From an uncultured Collinsella sp. (GTDB lineage Bacteria; Actinomycetota; Coriobacteriia; Coriobacteriales; Coriobacteriaceae), in NCBI GenBank assembly GCA_900541175.1, contig UQIT01000003.1, forward strand, positions 69,944-133,943: DNA of 64,000 bases, in the 5' to 3' direction. The translations under genes and the position numbers were made by a program. The notes below the pieces were generated by a model. That model was not told the DNA's origin. It saw nothing but the letters and a program-made list of their open reading frames with translations, and did not search any database. Shown here piece by piece: positions 55,410-64,000 of this stretch (its first letter is position 1; every line of letters begins with the position of its first letter).

Positions 55410-56127
55410 GGGGAAGGTCCTCTCCCTCGGCCATGCGGCCGAGCAGAATCGCGGTTACGGGACGCAGATCCTCGGGCACCGTCACCTTAAGGTTATCGCG
55501 CGGGCTCTGGACACAGCGGACGCGCCCGCCCATGCGCTCGACCAACGATGAATCGTCGGTACCGATAAAACCCTCGGCGATAGCAGCGGCGTGAGCGCGC
55601 TTCATGGCGTCGATGCTAAAGATCTGCGGCGTCTGCGCGGCCCAATAGAGCTCGCGCGGCGGCGTCTCGACGATATTATCGCCGTCGACGATCTTGAGCG
55701 TGTCGATCGCGGGCTGACCGCACACGACACCGTCGAGGGCACGGTCGCTCACGAGCACGTCGATAGCGTGGTCGATGGCCTCGGTCGTAATGAGCGGACG
55801 AGCGCCATCGTGAATGGCGACGTATTCAAAGCCCGCCGGCACCGCGTGCACGCCGGCACGGGTGGAGTCCTGGCGGGTATCGCCGGCATCGGCAAAGCTG
55901 ATGGGCGTGTCATAGTCAAACGGGTCGATGGCCAGGCGGCGCATCTCGGCACGACGCTCGGCAGGGCAAACCACGACGATGTGGCCGACCTTATCGCTCC
56001 GATCGAACGCGCGGATGGACCAGCTCATGAGCGGACGGCCCGCCACGTTAACGAGCTGCTTGCCACCGGGGTTACCAAAGCGCTGGCCGCTGCCACCGGC
56101 AACGACCACGGCGCATACGGGCGCCAT
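55399..56127 (-). CDS. ispD: 2-C-methyl-D-erythritol 4-phosphate cytidylyltransferase
   Basis: Third enzyme of the MEP pathway; 242 aa. The CTP-binding loop is VVVAGGSGQRFGNPGGKQLV, with AIHDGARPLI and AAQTPQIFS as further family blocks. The start overlaps the disA stop (TAATG). With ispF next, two non-consecutive MEP steps are paired as in many bacteria. Confidence 0.95.
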   Translation of the reverse strand: MAPVCAVVVAGGSGQRFGNPGGKQLVNVAGRPLMSWSIRAFDRSDKVGHIVVVCPAERRAEMRRLAIDPFDYDTPISFADAGDTRQDSTRAGVHAVPAGFEYVAIHDGARPLITTEAIDHAIDVLVSDRALDGVVCGQPAIDTLKIVDGDNIVETPPRELYWAAQTPQIFSIDAMKRAHAAAIAEGFIGTDDSSLVERMGGRVRCVQSPRDNLKVTVPEDLRPVTAILLGRMAEGEDLPHVQ

Positions 56128-57194
56128 TATGCGTTCCCCTGTTTGGTGCCCTTCATGCGGTACAGGGAGTCCGCAAGAATGGCAGGGTTGTTAACGCCAA
56201 AGTCGCCCAGGCGCTCCGGATCCTCGCTGATGTCGTCCATGAGCTCCTGCAGTGAGCCGTACTCGTCGACGATCTTCTCGGCCACGCCGTCGCGCACGAC
56301 GGACACACGCGAAAGCGTGCGCAGGCCCAGCGGCGTCATGACGGAGTCCTCGTCCAAGTCGTCATAGCCCAGAACTGCCGCCACGTGTTGCGGGTCGGAC
56401 AGGTCCTTAGGCGTCATGCGGCTCAGCTCGGCGCGAATCTTCTCGGCGTTGGTCTCAGAGGAATCGCTTGCGTAGTCGCGGATCATCAAGTCGTATTCGG
56501 TGTCCATGCTGGAGCCCGCGAGCTGCTCGAGCTGCATCTGCACGAGCTTGCCCTGGTTACCCAGCTTGACGATGCAATCCTTAAGCTCGGTCTTTGCCTG
56601 CTGCATGATCTCGAAGCTCGAGAAGATGCCGGTGATGTCGGCGAGCGTGACGTAGTCGTCGAGTTCGAGGGCCGTCAGGCGCAGCAGAGAGCGATCGAGC
56701 GACTGACGGGTAGTCTGGAGCGTGGCGACGAGCTGGTTGACCGAGCTCATGATGGTAGTGACGGGCTGGATCTCGTAACTCTTGCCGTGGACGTACACGT
56801 TGACGACGGCGCGACGAGCCGAAACCGAGATCACGATGGCATCAGTGAGCACCGACATGCGAGCGGCGGTGCGGTGACGCATGCCCGTCTCGCTCGTGGC
56901 GAGCGAGGGATCGGGATTGAGGTGGAAGTTGGCGCGCAGGATCTGGGTGAGGTCGCCGTCGATGACGATGGCACCGTCCATCTTGGAGAGCTCGAACAGA
57001 CGGTTCGAGGTGAACGAAATGTTGAGCGGGAAGCCGTCGTTACCGGCAGCGAGCACGTTTTCGGTGTCGCCGACGCAGATAAGGGCGCCCAGGTGACCGG
57101 CGATGATCATGTCGAGGGCGGTGCGGATCGGCTGACCAGGTGCCGTCAGGCGGATGGCCTGTTCCATACGCTTTTGCAGCTCGTTCTTATCCAA
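56127..57194 (-). CDS. disA: DNA-integrity scanning diadenylate cyclase
   Basis: Makes cyclic di-AMP from two ATP and scans DNA for branched structures; 355 aa. The DAC domain carries KMDGAIVIDG (DGA at 73-75) and GMRHRTAARMS (RHRT at 106-109), then a helical spine and a C-terminal helix-hairpin-helix domain (VMTPLGLRTLSRVSVVRDGV). First gene of disA-ispD-ispF-cysS-rlmB. No radA is upstream in this window, unlike the common radA-disA pair. Confidence 0.95.
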   Translation of the reverse strand: MDKNELQKRMEQAIRLTAPGQPIRTALDMIIAGHLGALICVGDTENVLAAGNDGFPLNISFTSNRLFELSKMDGAIVIDGDLTQILRANFHLNPDPSLATSETGMRHRTAARMSVLTDAIVISVSARRAVVNVYVHGKSYEIQPVTTIMSSVNQLVATLQTTRQSLDRSLLRLTALELDDYVTLADITGIFSSFEIMQQAKTELKDCIVKLGNQGKLVQMQLEQLAGSSMDTEYDLMIRDYASDSSETNAEKIRAELSRMTPKDLSDPQHVAAVLGYDDLDEDSVMTPLGLRTLSRVSVVRDGVAEKIVDEYGSLQELMDDISEDPERLGDFGVNNPAILADSLYRMKGTKQGNA

Positions 57195-57352
57195 GGCATC
57201 GCTCCCATCGTATACGCTCCATAAACGTCAATAAGTTTCTCACGGTTTGCCCCTGTGACGCCCGCAAAATCCGATGCTTACAGAATGAGCGAACACAGCT
57301 GAGAGCCCCAATCCAAATGAGCTGCTTATGTGGTAGCATCGGGATTCGCATA

Positions 57353-57489
57353 AATGAGGGAGTAGTCGCGTGATCGGGTTCGCCTCCGGTGGCGCGGCAA
57401 GTCAACACACTGGCCGATGCGGCCTGGCTTGCCTTAATGAACGAGACTCGTGGCTGTGCGCGCAACGCGTACGCCACGGGTCTTTTTTT
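57353..57489 (+). ncRNA. yybP-ykoY (manganese) riboswitch with terminator
   Basis: TGAGGGAGTAGTC opens an aptamer with the conserved GGGAGTAG block, AAGTCAACACACTGGCC in the middle and AACGAGACTC closing the P1 helix. The GACTCGTGGC / GCCACGGGTC stem (57445-57482) followed by seven T forms an intrinsic terminator sharing the closing strand, so metal binding would prevent termination. Its position upstream of mntP fits known manganese riboswitches. The rest of 57195-57352 holds the promoters of this RNA and of disA. The call is by motif; a covariance search was not run. Confidence 0.8.
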
Positions 57490-57541
57490 GCTCCCCCGGC
57501 AGAAGTACACGCGGGTTCGCCCGCAGAGAGGGAGCCAGACT

Positions 57542-58120
57542 ATGGGACTCGCAGAGCTCGCGTTGCTCGCCGTTGGCCTTTCGATGGACGCCTTTGCCGT
57601 TTCCATCTGCAAGGGCCTTGGCATGAAGAAGATCAACCTTAAGGCCGCCGTAGTGCTCGGCCTGTTCTTTGGCGGCTTTCAGGCCGGCATGCCCGTAATC
57701 GGATGGGCGCTCGGCAGTCAATTCATGGGCATCATCGGACCCATCGACCACTGGATCGCCTTTATCCTTTTGGCCTTCATCGGCGGCAAAATGCTGTGGG
57801 AGGCCTTTACCGAGGACGAGGATGAAGGCGACGGCAAGGATGCCGAAAAGATTGACCTGGGCGAGTACCTGATCCTCGCCATCGCCACCTCAATCGACGC
57901 CCTGGCCGTGGGCATCTCATTTGCGGCGCTCTCGGTTGACATCGTTCCCGCTGTATCGCTTATCGGCATCACAACGTTTATCTTCTCCGTCGCCGGCGTA
58001 GCGATCGGCCACACCTTTGGCGCGCGCTACGAAAAACCCGCCACCATCGTGGGCGGCGTCGTGCTCACCCTCATCGGGCTTAAGATCTTGCTTGAGCACC
58101 TCGGGATCCTCGCGATATAA
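57542..58120 (+). CDS. mntP: Manganese efflux pump MntP
   Basis: Small membrane exporter that removes excess Mn(II); 192 aa with six predicted helices in two repeats (LAVGLSMDAFAVSICKGLGM and LAIATSIDALAVGISFAALS), the conserved Asp residues being metal ligands. An acidic loop (EDEDEGDGKDAEK) lies between repeats. The ATG at 57542 follows GAGGGAG. Control by the upstream riboswitch matches its function. Confidence 0.95.
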   Translation: MGLAELALLAVGLSMDAFAVSICKGLGMKKINLKAAVVLGLFFGGFQAGMPVIGWALGSQFMGIIGPIDHWIAFILLAFIGGKMLWEAFTEDEDEGDGKDAEKIDLGEYLILAIATSIDALAVGISFAALSVDIVPAVSLIGITTFIFSVAGVAIGHTFGARYEKPATIVGGVVLTLIGLKILLEHLGILAI

Positions 58121-58159
58121 AAAACGCCTCTCATAAGCCAACGTCAATGTAGGAGTCTC

Positions 58160-58230
58160 ATGCAGAGTTTTGCATAATGCCTATTCGTGCAGACTTTTGC
58201 ATGTCATACTGATATGCAAAAGTCTGCACG
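58160..58230 (+). promoter_or_regulatory. HipB operator region
   Basis: Perfect 17-base arms at 58186-58202 and 58214-58230 (core GTGCAGACTTTTGCAT and its complement) with an 11-base spacer, ending 13 bases before hipB. A further half-site TGCAGAGTTTTGCAT lies at 58161-58175. The arrangement is typical of hipBA-type autorepression. Confidence 0.8.
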
Positions 58231-58243
58231 TTAGGAGATCGCC

Positions 58244-58711
58244 GTGGATACCCTTCCCATCACCACACCGCGCCAAGCTGGCATCTACGTGCGCCAGGCA
58301 CGCGAGACTCAGGGTCTCACCCGTGCCGCCCTCGCCAAAAAGGCCGGTGTTTCGGAGCGTCTGCTCGCATCGCTCGAGCTAGGAGACGCCATCGGCATTC
58401 GACTCGACAAGTTGCTGGTGATTTTCGACGCTCTTGGACTGGCGCTCGCAGCACAAGGAGATATAAGCAAAACGAAAAATGAGCACCCAGTCGACGCCCC
58501 GCATGCTGATCAACCTTGCAGCACCTCCAGACGCCATCACGCCCAACGTCTTCATCATCGCAACCGTCGCAGCACAACCATTCCGGCTCTTGCAGATACC
58601 CCCCTTACGTCCGAGCTCTACGACAGGGCCTTCGCCGATTTCGCCATGTCCAATCTCGGAGTCTCGATTGCCGCAAACGCATCTAACCAAACCAAGCCCG
58701 AAGGGAAATAG
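58244..58711 (+). CDS. hipB: HipB-like antitoxin, XRE-family HTH
   Basis: A 155-aa DNA-binding protein. The XRE HTH (about 10-66; LTRAALAKKAGVSERLLASL) is followed by a long, low-complexity, His/Arg/Thr-rich tail (about 75-110) and a final block LYDRAFADFAMSNLGVSI. Canonical HipB is about 88 aa, so the tail is extra; it could bind HipA. The start is GTG at 58244, 7 bases after AGGAG. Three bases separate it from hipA. Confidence 0.82.
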   Translation: MDTLPITTPRQAGIYVRQARETQGLTRAALAKKAGVSERLLASLELGDAIGIRLDKLLVIFDALGLALAAQGDISKTKNEHPVDAPHADQPCSTSRRHHAQRLHHRNRRSTTIPALADTPLTSELYDRAFADFAMSNLGVSIAANASNQTKPEGK

Positions 58712-58714
58712 CCA

Positions 58715-60019
58715 ATGGCCAGAACATCACTTCGGACCATTATTTGCGGCGTACCTGCGGGAACGCTCACGCAAGATGAGAACGGTCTTATCAGCTTTAC
58801 CTACGATCATGACTATGACGGGCCAGCCCTATCGACCAACATACCCGTATCAAATCGCACATACGGCCAACAGGTCATGAATCCGTACTTGTTTGGCCTT
58901 CTACCCGACAGCGAGGACCAACGAAAAGCGATTGCCGCCGAATTCAACGTTAGGCCCAACAATCCCGTTGCGTTGCTCAGCCATATCGGACTCGACTGTC
59001 CGGGCGGAGTGCAGTTTTGTGCCGAAGAAGATGCCGACGCCGTCCTGCATCGCGCTGGCGACTACCGCCCTATAGACGACCACGAAATTGCTCTCCGTCT
59101 CAAGTCGATCAGAGATGACCGCGATGCATCGTGGATGGGTCTAGATGAAAGTTGGTCACTTGGAGGCAACCAGGGCAAGTTCGCGCTCGCGTTCATAAAC
59201 GGCCGCTGGTGCGAATGCATGGGCTCCTCGCCCACGACGCATATTTTCAAAAATGGCGTTATCGGTTTTAAACTCGAGGCTCTCAATGAGTTTGTCTGCA
59301 TGAAAAGCGCCCAGCGCGCCGGCATCGCAACGGCAAACGTCGAATATCGTATGTTTGAGGACGAACCTGCCCTCATTGTTGAGCGCTATGACCGCGTGAA
59401 AGTCAAAGACGGAACGATCAGGCGCCTACATCAAGAAGACCTCTGTCAGGCACTTGGGGTGATGCCCGCCCAAAAGTACACGGCAGACGGCGGCCCGACC
59501 ACACGCGACATTCAAGAGCTCCTCGTAAATACGAGCCACCATCAACTTAACCTGTATCTGTTTACGCAGATACTGTTCTTCAACGCCATTATCGGCGCAC
59601 CGGATGCGCATGCGAAAAACTATTCCCTGCTCCTTGGAAACGACGGCGCAGCCATGATGGCTCGAATGTACGATGTCGCGTCGGGTTTGGCGTATGAGCG
59701 CATGCGCCGCCGGGCGCGCCTTGCCATGAGCGTTGGCGGCGAAAATCGTGTGGGGCGCATCGGTCCAGGCGCTATCCGCCGATACCACGGTATGGGCGAC
59801 CCCGCGCTGGAGGCGGCGCTTACCGATGCCGGGCTATCCGAGAAGTTTTGCTTTGCGACCATGATGGACCTCGCCTACGAGGTGCCCATTTGCATGGAAG
59901 AGGTCATGGACGAATACGCCGATCTGCCCGGCATGGCGGACCTGCGCGAGCATATGCTCGGCCCCGTCCGCGAAAACTGCCAGCGCACCCTCGACCTCAT
60001 CAAGGCAGAAATGGACTAG
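58715..60019 (+). CDS. hipA: HipA-family serine/threonine kinase toxin
   Basis: A 434-aa kinase; in E. coli HipA inactivates glutamyl-tRNA synthetase and induces persistence. N-terminal subdomain (YLFGLLPDSEDQRKAIAAEF), phosphate-binding segment SLGGNQGKFALAF (148-160), catalytic AIIGAPDAHAKNYSLLLGN (Asp297) and metal-binding MYDVASGLAY (Asp320) are all present, so the enzyme looks intact. Downstream of hipB in a two-gene operon with its own operators and terminator. The target here is not known. Confidence 0.9.
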   Translation: MARTSLRTIICGVPAGTLTQDENGLISFTYDHDYDGPALSTNIPVSNRTYGQQVMNPYLFGLLPDSEDQRKAIAAEFNVRPNNPVALLSHIGLDCPGGVQFCAEEDADAVLHRAGDYRPIDDHEIALRLKSIRDDRDASWMGLDESWSLGGNQGKFALAFINGRWCECMGSSPTTHIFKNGVIGFKLEALNEFVCMKSAQRAGIATANVEYRMFEDEPALIVERYDRVKVKDGTIRRLHQEDLCQALGVMPAQKYTADGGPTTRDIQELLVNTSHHQLNLYLFTQILFFNAIIGAPDAHAKNYSLLLGNDGAAMMARMYDVASGLAYERMRRRARLAMSVGGENRVGRIGPGAIRRYHGMGDPALEAALTDAGLSEKFCFATMMDLAYEVPICMEEVMDEYADLPGMADLREHMLGPVRENCQRTLDLIKAEMD

Positions 60020-60050
60020 GTGGCCTTAATTTCGCAATTATCAAACAAAA

Positions 60051-60092
60051 GAGAGGGGACACCCGTCGCAAAAGACCGGGTGCCCCCTCTCA
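60051..60092. terminator. Terminator between hipA and pepD (convergent genes)
   Basis: GAGAGGGGACACCCG / CCGGGTGCCCCCTCTC hairpin with one or two mismatches, A-rich on the left and AT on the right. It can serve both strands. Confidence 0.8.
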
Positions 60093-60146
60093 TAATGTCA
60101 TTTGCAATCCGCTAGCACGTGGCTCGGACTGCTGCTAGCGCAACCT

Positions 60147-61604
60147 TTACGCAGCGAGGCGCTTGAGGACGTCGATGAGCAGCTCGTAGAAGCGCTCGGC
60201 AGAAGCGAGCTCCATGCTCTCGTCCGGGGTATGGACATCGGAGAGCGTCGGGCCCACGGCGATGGCGTCCAGGCCGTGCAGAGCCTCGGCAAACAGGCCG
60301 CACTCAAGGCCGGCGTGAATGGACTCGATGCGCAGCTCGGAGCCAAAGAGCTCTCGATAGCTCTCGACAAAGACTTCGCGGACCGGCGAATGCTCGGCAT
60401 AGCTCCAGCCGGGATACTCAAACTCAAACTTGGCGTCGAAGCCCAGGACATCGGCCAGCGTCTGCAGACGGTCCTTGAACTCGTTCTGCAGCGAGGTGAT
60501 CGAAGAGCGCGGGGACAGCATAATCTTGACCTCGTCATCGGAGGTGGCGACCACGCCGATGTTGGAGGAAACCTCGACGGAGCCGTCGGTGGCGACGTTG
60601 CGGCGGATCACACCGTTGGGGGCAAGACGCAGGGCGCGGATGAGGGCAAGCGCGGACTTCTGGTCCATGGCCTCGACCTCAGTGTTGTCGGCAATCTCAA
60701 CTGTGCAGGTAAAGCCGGGGTCGAAGACCTCGAGCTCGGCAGTAACGTCGGCGATGATGCCCTTTGCGATCTGGGCCGCGGCCTCGGCTGCAGCGTGGTC
60801 GGCGTAGACCAGAACGGCCTTGCACTCACGGTTGATGGCGTTGTCCTTGGTGCCGCCGTTAAAGCTAACGATGGCGGGCTCGCCGGCAACCATCAGGCGG
60901 TCGATGATGCGGGCCATGATGAGGTTGCCGTTGCCGCGCTCCAGGTTGATATCGCTGCCGGAGTGGCCGCCCAGCAGGCCGGAGATGTCGAGCGTGAGGG
61001 TGCTACCGGTCTTGTGCTCGCGCGTGATCGGGCAGGTGTAGGTAACGACGACACCGCCGGCGCAGCTGACGGTGGCAACGCCCTCTTCCTCGGAGTCAAG
61101 GTTAATCATGGTGCGGGCGCTAATCTGGGACTTGTCGAGCGTCTCGGCGCCGACCAGGCCAGTCTCCTCGTCGGTGGTGAACACGCACTCGAGGGCCGGA
61201 TGGGCAATCGAATCGTCGTTGAGCACGGTAAGCATAAGCGCGACGGCGATACCGTTGTCGGCGCCCAGAGTGGTGCCGTTAGCGGTGAGGACGCCGTCCT
61301 TGACGACCAGATCGATACCATCGGTCGTAAAGTCGTGCTCGACGGAACCCAGCTTGTCGCACACCATATCGATATGGCCCTGCAGCATCACGGTCGGGGC
61401 ATTCTCGGCACCGGCAGATGCGGGCTTGCGAATGATAACGTTGTAGACCTCGTCCTGGTACACATCGAGGCCGCGCTCCTTGGCAAACGCAACCAGGAAA
61501 TCGCTGATGCCCTTCTCGTTGCCAGACCCACGGGGGATCGCGCTGACCTCCTCAAAGAAATGGAACAGCTGGGCGGGCTCGTAGCCGGTAATCTTGTAGT
61601 CCAT
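60147..61604 (-). CDS. pepD: Aminoacyl-histidine dipeptidase (M20 family)
   Basis: Cytosolic zinc dipeptidase, 485 aa, with broad dipeptide activity. M20 metal ligands appear in LQGHIDMVCD, TTLGADNGIAVAL and TTDEETGLVGAE; a lid/dimerisation domain (GLLGGHSGSDINLERGNGN) follows, and the C-terminal His is in HAGLECGLFAE. The ATG at 61604 follows AAGGAGG. Single gene with a terminator region upstream. Confidence 0.93.
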   Translation of the reverse strand: MDYKITGYEPAQLFHFFEEVSAIPRGSGNEKGISDFLVAFAKERGLDVYQDEVYNVIIRKPASAGAENAPTVMLQGHIDMVCDKLGSVEHDFTTDGIDLVVKDGVLTANGTTLGADNGIAVALMLTVLNDDSIAHPALECVFTTDEETGLVGAETLDKSQISARTMINLDSEEEGVATVSCAGGVVVTYTCPITREHKTGSTLTLDISGLLGGHSGSDINLERGNGNLIMARIIDRLMVAGEPAIVSFNGGTKDNAINRECKAVLVYADHAAAEAAAQIAKGIIADVTAELEVFDPGFTCTVEIADNTEVEAMDQKSALALIRALRLAPNGVIRRNVATDGSVEVSSNIGVVATSDDEVKIMLSPRSSITSLQNEFKDRLQTLADVLGFDAKFEFEYPGWSYAEHSPVREVFVESYRELFGSELRIESIHAGLECGLFAEALHGLDAIAVGPTLSDVHTPDESMELASAERFYELLIDVLKRLAA

Positions 61605-61760
61605 GGTGCCTCCTTGGCGCAACTGGTTAGACAGTAAGACATGCGCCTTGTATATTCCCAGACTTTACGTGCATAAACCAGTCGAAAACGCCGAGCGCCC
61701 TCGCATCATCGGCTAACGGTGGACCGCATAGCGTAACGGTCACAACTTCGCAGTTCTACA

Positions 61761-61792
61761 AATCGAGGCGCCCTTGCCAGAGCGCCTCGATT
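61761..61792 (-). terminator. Intrinsic terminator after clpC
   Basis: A perfect 11-bp stem AATCGAGGCGC / GCGCCTCGATT with a 10-base loop. Confidence 0.82.
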
Positions 61793-61817
61793 GCGCGTAT
61801 CAAATTGTCGCCACGCC

Positions 61818-64000
61818 CTACAGCGCGCCGGAGCCGGCTTGCATCATGCCGCCGGGGCCCGAGGTCACGCCGCCGCTCACGGGCGCGGCGTTGCCGGTGT
61901 GCGGTGCCGCCGGGGCGGTATCGCCACCGAGCGTGCCCGCCGGACGCGGTGCCGGGATCTCGCCCGTGCCGTGGCTAAAGACAAACTTGCCATCGGCCAC
62001 GTCGCACAGGACGGTATCGCCCTCGCCCCACTCGCCGGCCAGGAGCTCCTCGGACAGCGGGTCCTCGATGAGCTTTTGAATAGCACGGCGCAGCGGACGC
62101 GCACCGTTGGTGAGGTCGGTGCCCTCGGCCACGATCTTGTCATAGGCCGCATCGGTGAGCTTGATGTTCATGCCGTTGGCAATCAAACGCTGACGCAGGT
62201 CGTCCACCAGCAGGTGCGCGATCTTGGTGAGATTCTCGCCCGAGAGCTTCTGGAACACCACAATGTCGTCGATACGGTTGAGCAGCTCGGGGCGGAACAG
62301 GCGCTTGAGCTCGCCCATCGCGCGACCACGGATCTCACTCGAGGTGAGGCCCTGCTCGCCGGTGGTGCCAAAGCCAACGCTCGCATCCTGCGCGATCTCG
62401 CGGGCGCCCACGTTTGACGTCATGATGATCACGGTGTTGCGGAAGTCAACCGTCTTGCCCTGGCTATCGGTCAGACGACCCTCCTCCAGCACCTGCAGCA
62501 GGATATTGAAGATGTCGGGGTGCGCCTTCTCGATCTCGTCGAACAGCACGACCGAGTACGGGTGACGGCGAACAGCCTTGGTGAGCTGGCCGCCCTCGTC
62601 GTGGCCCACATAGCCCGGGGGGCTACCGATGAGCTTGGAGACCTCGAACTCACTGCCAAACTCCGACATATCGAAGCTGATGAGCGCGTCCTTGCTGCCA
62701 AAGAGATACTCGGCGAGCGTCTTGGCGAGCTCGGTTTTGCCCGTGCCGGTGGGGCCCAGGAAGATAAAGCTGCCGCCGGGGCGACGCGGGTCCTTGAGCG
62801 GCGAGCGGCTGCGGCGCACGGCCTTGGCAACGGCCTCGACGGCCTCGTCCTGACCGATGATGCGCGTCTTGAGCACGCTTTCGGCCTGCAGCAGGCGGCG
62901 GCTCTCGCTCTCGGTGAGCGAGGACACCGGCACGCCCGAGGTCACGGACACGATGTCGGCAATCTGGGAGACATCGATGGTGAGCGGGCTGGCGTCGAGC
63001 TCGGCCGTCCAGGCAGCCTTGGCCTCGGCGAGCTCAATCTCGGCAGCCTTTTGCTGCTCGGTGATCTCGGCGGCCTTGTTCATGTCGTCGCTCTCGGTGG
63101 CCTCCTGCGCGGCGGCCTTAAGCTCCTCCACGCGATGCTCGGCCTCGCGCACCGGCTCGGGCGCGCGGTTGGCGGCGATGCGAGCGCGGGCACCGGCCTC
63201 GTCGATGAGGTCGATGGCCTTATCGGGCAGGAAGCGATCCTGGATGTAGCGGTTGGAAAGGTTCGCGGCGGCCTCGATAGCACCCTGCGTATAGTGCACA
63301 TGGTGGTGCTCCTCGTAGCGCGGCTTGAGCGCGGTCAGGATCTTGACCGTGTCCTCGACGCTCGGCTCCGCGACATCGATGGTCTGGAAGCGACGCTCGA
63401 AGGCCGGATCCTTGGTGAGGTACTTGCGGAACTCCTCGGCCGTGGTGGCACCGATGATCTGGAAAGCACCGCGCGCGAGCACGGGCTTGAGCATAGAGCT
63501 CGCATCGATAGAACCCTCGGCAGAACCGGCACCGATGATGGTGTGCATCTCGTCGATAAACAAGATGACGTCGTCGGCTTCGGTCGCCTCCTGGATCACG
63601 TTCTTGAGGCGTTCCTCAAACTCACCGCGATACTTGGCACCCGCGACAAGACCCGGCAGGTCGAGCGTCCAGATATTCTGGTTCATGAGGTTCTCGGGCA
63701 CGTTGCCGGCAGCGATCTGCTGTGCCAGGCCCTCGACGATGGCCGTCTTGCCCACGCCGGGGTCGCCCAGAATGAGCGGGTTGTTCTTGGTGCGGCGCGA
63801 AAGAATTTCCATCATACGCTGGACTTCCTTTTCGCGACCGATTACAGGGTCGAGCTCGCCATCGCGCGCCTTTTGCGTGAGGTTGGTGGCGAACTGCTTG
63901 AGCGTATCGGTGCCACTCCCCTTTTGCTGAGAGGCATCCGAGCCGCTAAAGAACGGCAGGCCCGCCCCGCGGCGGCCAGCACCAGCGCCCCCACGGTGCC
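61818..64000 (-). CDS. clpC: Clp protease ATP-binding subunit, ClpC-type (5' end cut by window edge)
   Basis: AAA+ unfoldase; about 727 codons are present. A Gly-rich linker at the edge leads into DTLKQFATNLTQKARDGELD, then D1 with Walker A GDPGVGKT and Walker B ILFIDEMHT. A short middle domain of about 60 residues (ClpC-like, shorter than in ClpB) precedes D2 with GPTGTGKT, VVLFDEIEKAHPD and sensor-2 GARPLRRAIQ. The Gly/Ala/Pro-rich C-terminal tail is unusual. The reading frame is open to the right edge, so the start and the N domain lie outside the window. It partners with ClpP to degrade proteins. Confidence 0.9.
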   Translation of the reverse strand, partial: HRGGAGAGRRGAGLPFFSGSDASQQKGSGTDTLKQFATNLTQKARDGELDPVIGREKEVQRMMEILSRRTKNNPLILGDPGVGKTAIVEGLAQQIAAGNVPENLMNQNIWTLDLPGLVAGAKYRGEFEERLKNVIQEATEADDVILFIDEMHTIIGAGSAEGSIDASSMLKPVLARGAFQIIGATTAEEFRKYLTKDPAFERRFQTIDVAEPSVEDTVKILTALKPRYEEHHHVHYTQGAIEAAANLSNRYIQDRFLPDKAIDLIDEAGARARIAANRAPEPVREAEHRVEELKAAAQEATESDDMNKAAEITEQQKAAEIELAEAKAAWTAELDASPLTIDVSQIADIVSVTSGVPVSSLTESESRRLLQAESVLKTRIIGQDEAVEAVAKAVRRSRSPLKDPRRPGGSFIFLGPTGTGKTELAKTLAEYLFGSKDALISFDMSEFGSEFEVSKLIGSPPGYVGHDEGGQLTKAVRRHPYSVVLFDEIEKAHPDIFNILLQVLEEGRLTDSQGKTVDFRNTVIIMTSNVGAREIAQDASVGFGTTGEQGLTSSEIRGRAMGELKRLFRPELLNRIDDIVVFQKLSGENLTKIAHLLVDDLRQRLIANGMNIKLTDAAYDKIVAEGTDLTNGARPLRRAIQKLIEDPLSEELLAGEWGEGDTVLCDVADGKFVFSHGTGEIPAPRPAGTLGGDTAPAAPHTGNAAPVSGGVTSGPGGMMQAGSGAL

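Overview
The window is high-GC (roughly 60%), gene-dense chromosomal DNA. It looks like a member of the Coriobacteriia, most probably Collinsella or a close relative. The basis is overall protein character: large RpoC, actinobacterial-style SecE with a Lys/Ala-rich N-terminus, an L10-leader, FabK/FabH type II fatty-acid genes, many PTS and glycosidase genes. This assignment is recognition, not a database result. No phage, plasmid, CRISPR array, rRNA operon or intact insertion sequence is visible.

Layout. 1-3.1 kb: fatty-acid synthesis genes fabH-acpP-fabK on the minus strand (fabK runs off the left edge), divergent from birA, with a pair of palindromic operators between them. 3.2-6.7 kb: a str operon rpsL-rpsG-fusA-rpsJ without tuf. 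6.7-9.0 kb: a repeat-rich gap and an ECF sigma/anti-sigma pair. 9.0-19.8 kb: rpoB-rpoC, galU, and rplJ-rplL with an L10 leader; galU separates rplJL from rpoBC. 20-34.5 kb: metabolic genes (aminotransferase, base-excision glycosylase, GH13 amylase, MFS exporter, GH4 phospho-glycosidase with an RpiR regulator and a PTS EIICB, FeoAB iron transporter, esterase). 34.7-44.8 kb, mostly plus strand: EIIA-Glc, asnS, a WYL regulator, a three-gene ABC importer, a broken secreted-protein gene, an MscS channel, an unusual ParB-like/BMP fusion and a phosphoesterase. 44.9-50.1 kb: rplK-rplA, secE-nusG, rpmG, tuf and five tRNA genes. 50.3-51.7 kb: an HTH-HipA-like single-chain protein. 51.7-57.2 kb: NYN ribonuclease, rlmB, cysS, ispF, ispD, disA. 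57.3-60 kb: a manganese riboswitch with mntP, then hipBA. 60.1-64 kb: pepD and clpC (truncated at the right edge).

How the parts work together. The core is the transcription/translation backbone (RNA polymerase, ribosomal proteins, EF-G, EF-Tu, NusG, SecE, tRNAs) on the minus strand, with recognisable sigma-70 promoters and intrinsic terminators. Sugar uptake is probably carried by the EIICB at 28.7 kb, which lacks an EIIA domain; the stand-alone EIIA-Glc at 34.7 kb is the obvious candidate partner. Its phosphorylated product would be hydrolysed by the GH4 enzyme under RpiR control.

Most worth a second look: a roughly 218-residue C-terminal extension of RpoC containing a helix-hairpin-helix segment that resembles the RNA polymerase alpha-CTD; a one-protein HTH plus HipA-like kinase whose promoter lies inside a near-perfect 25-bp-arm inverted repeat; a cytosolic BMP-domain protein with a ParB-like N-terminal domain; and several families of dispersed or tandem palindromic repeats in the gaps between genes, including two large nested cruciform elements that share a core.
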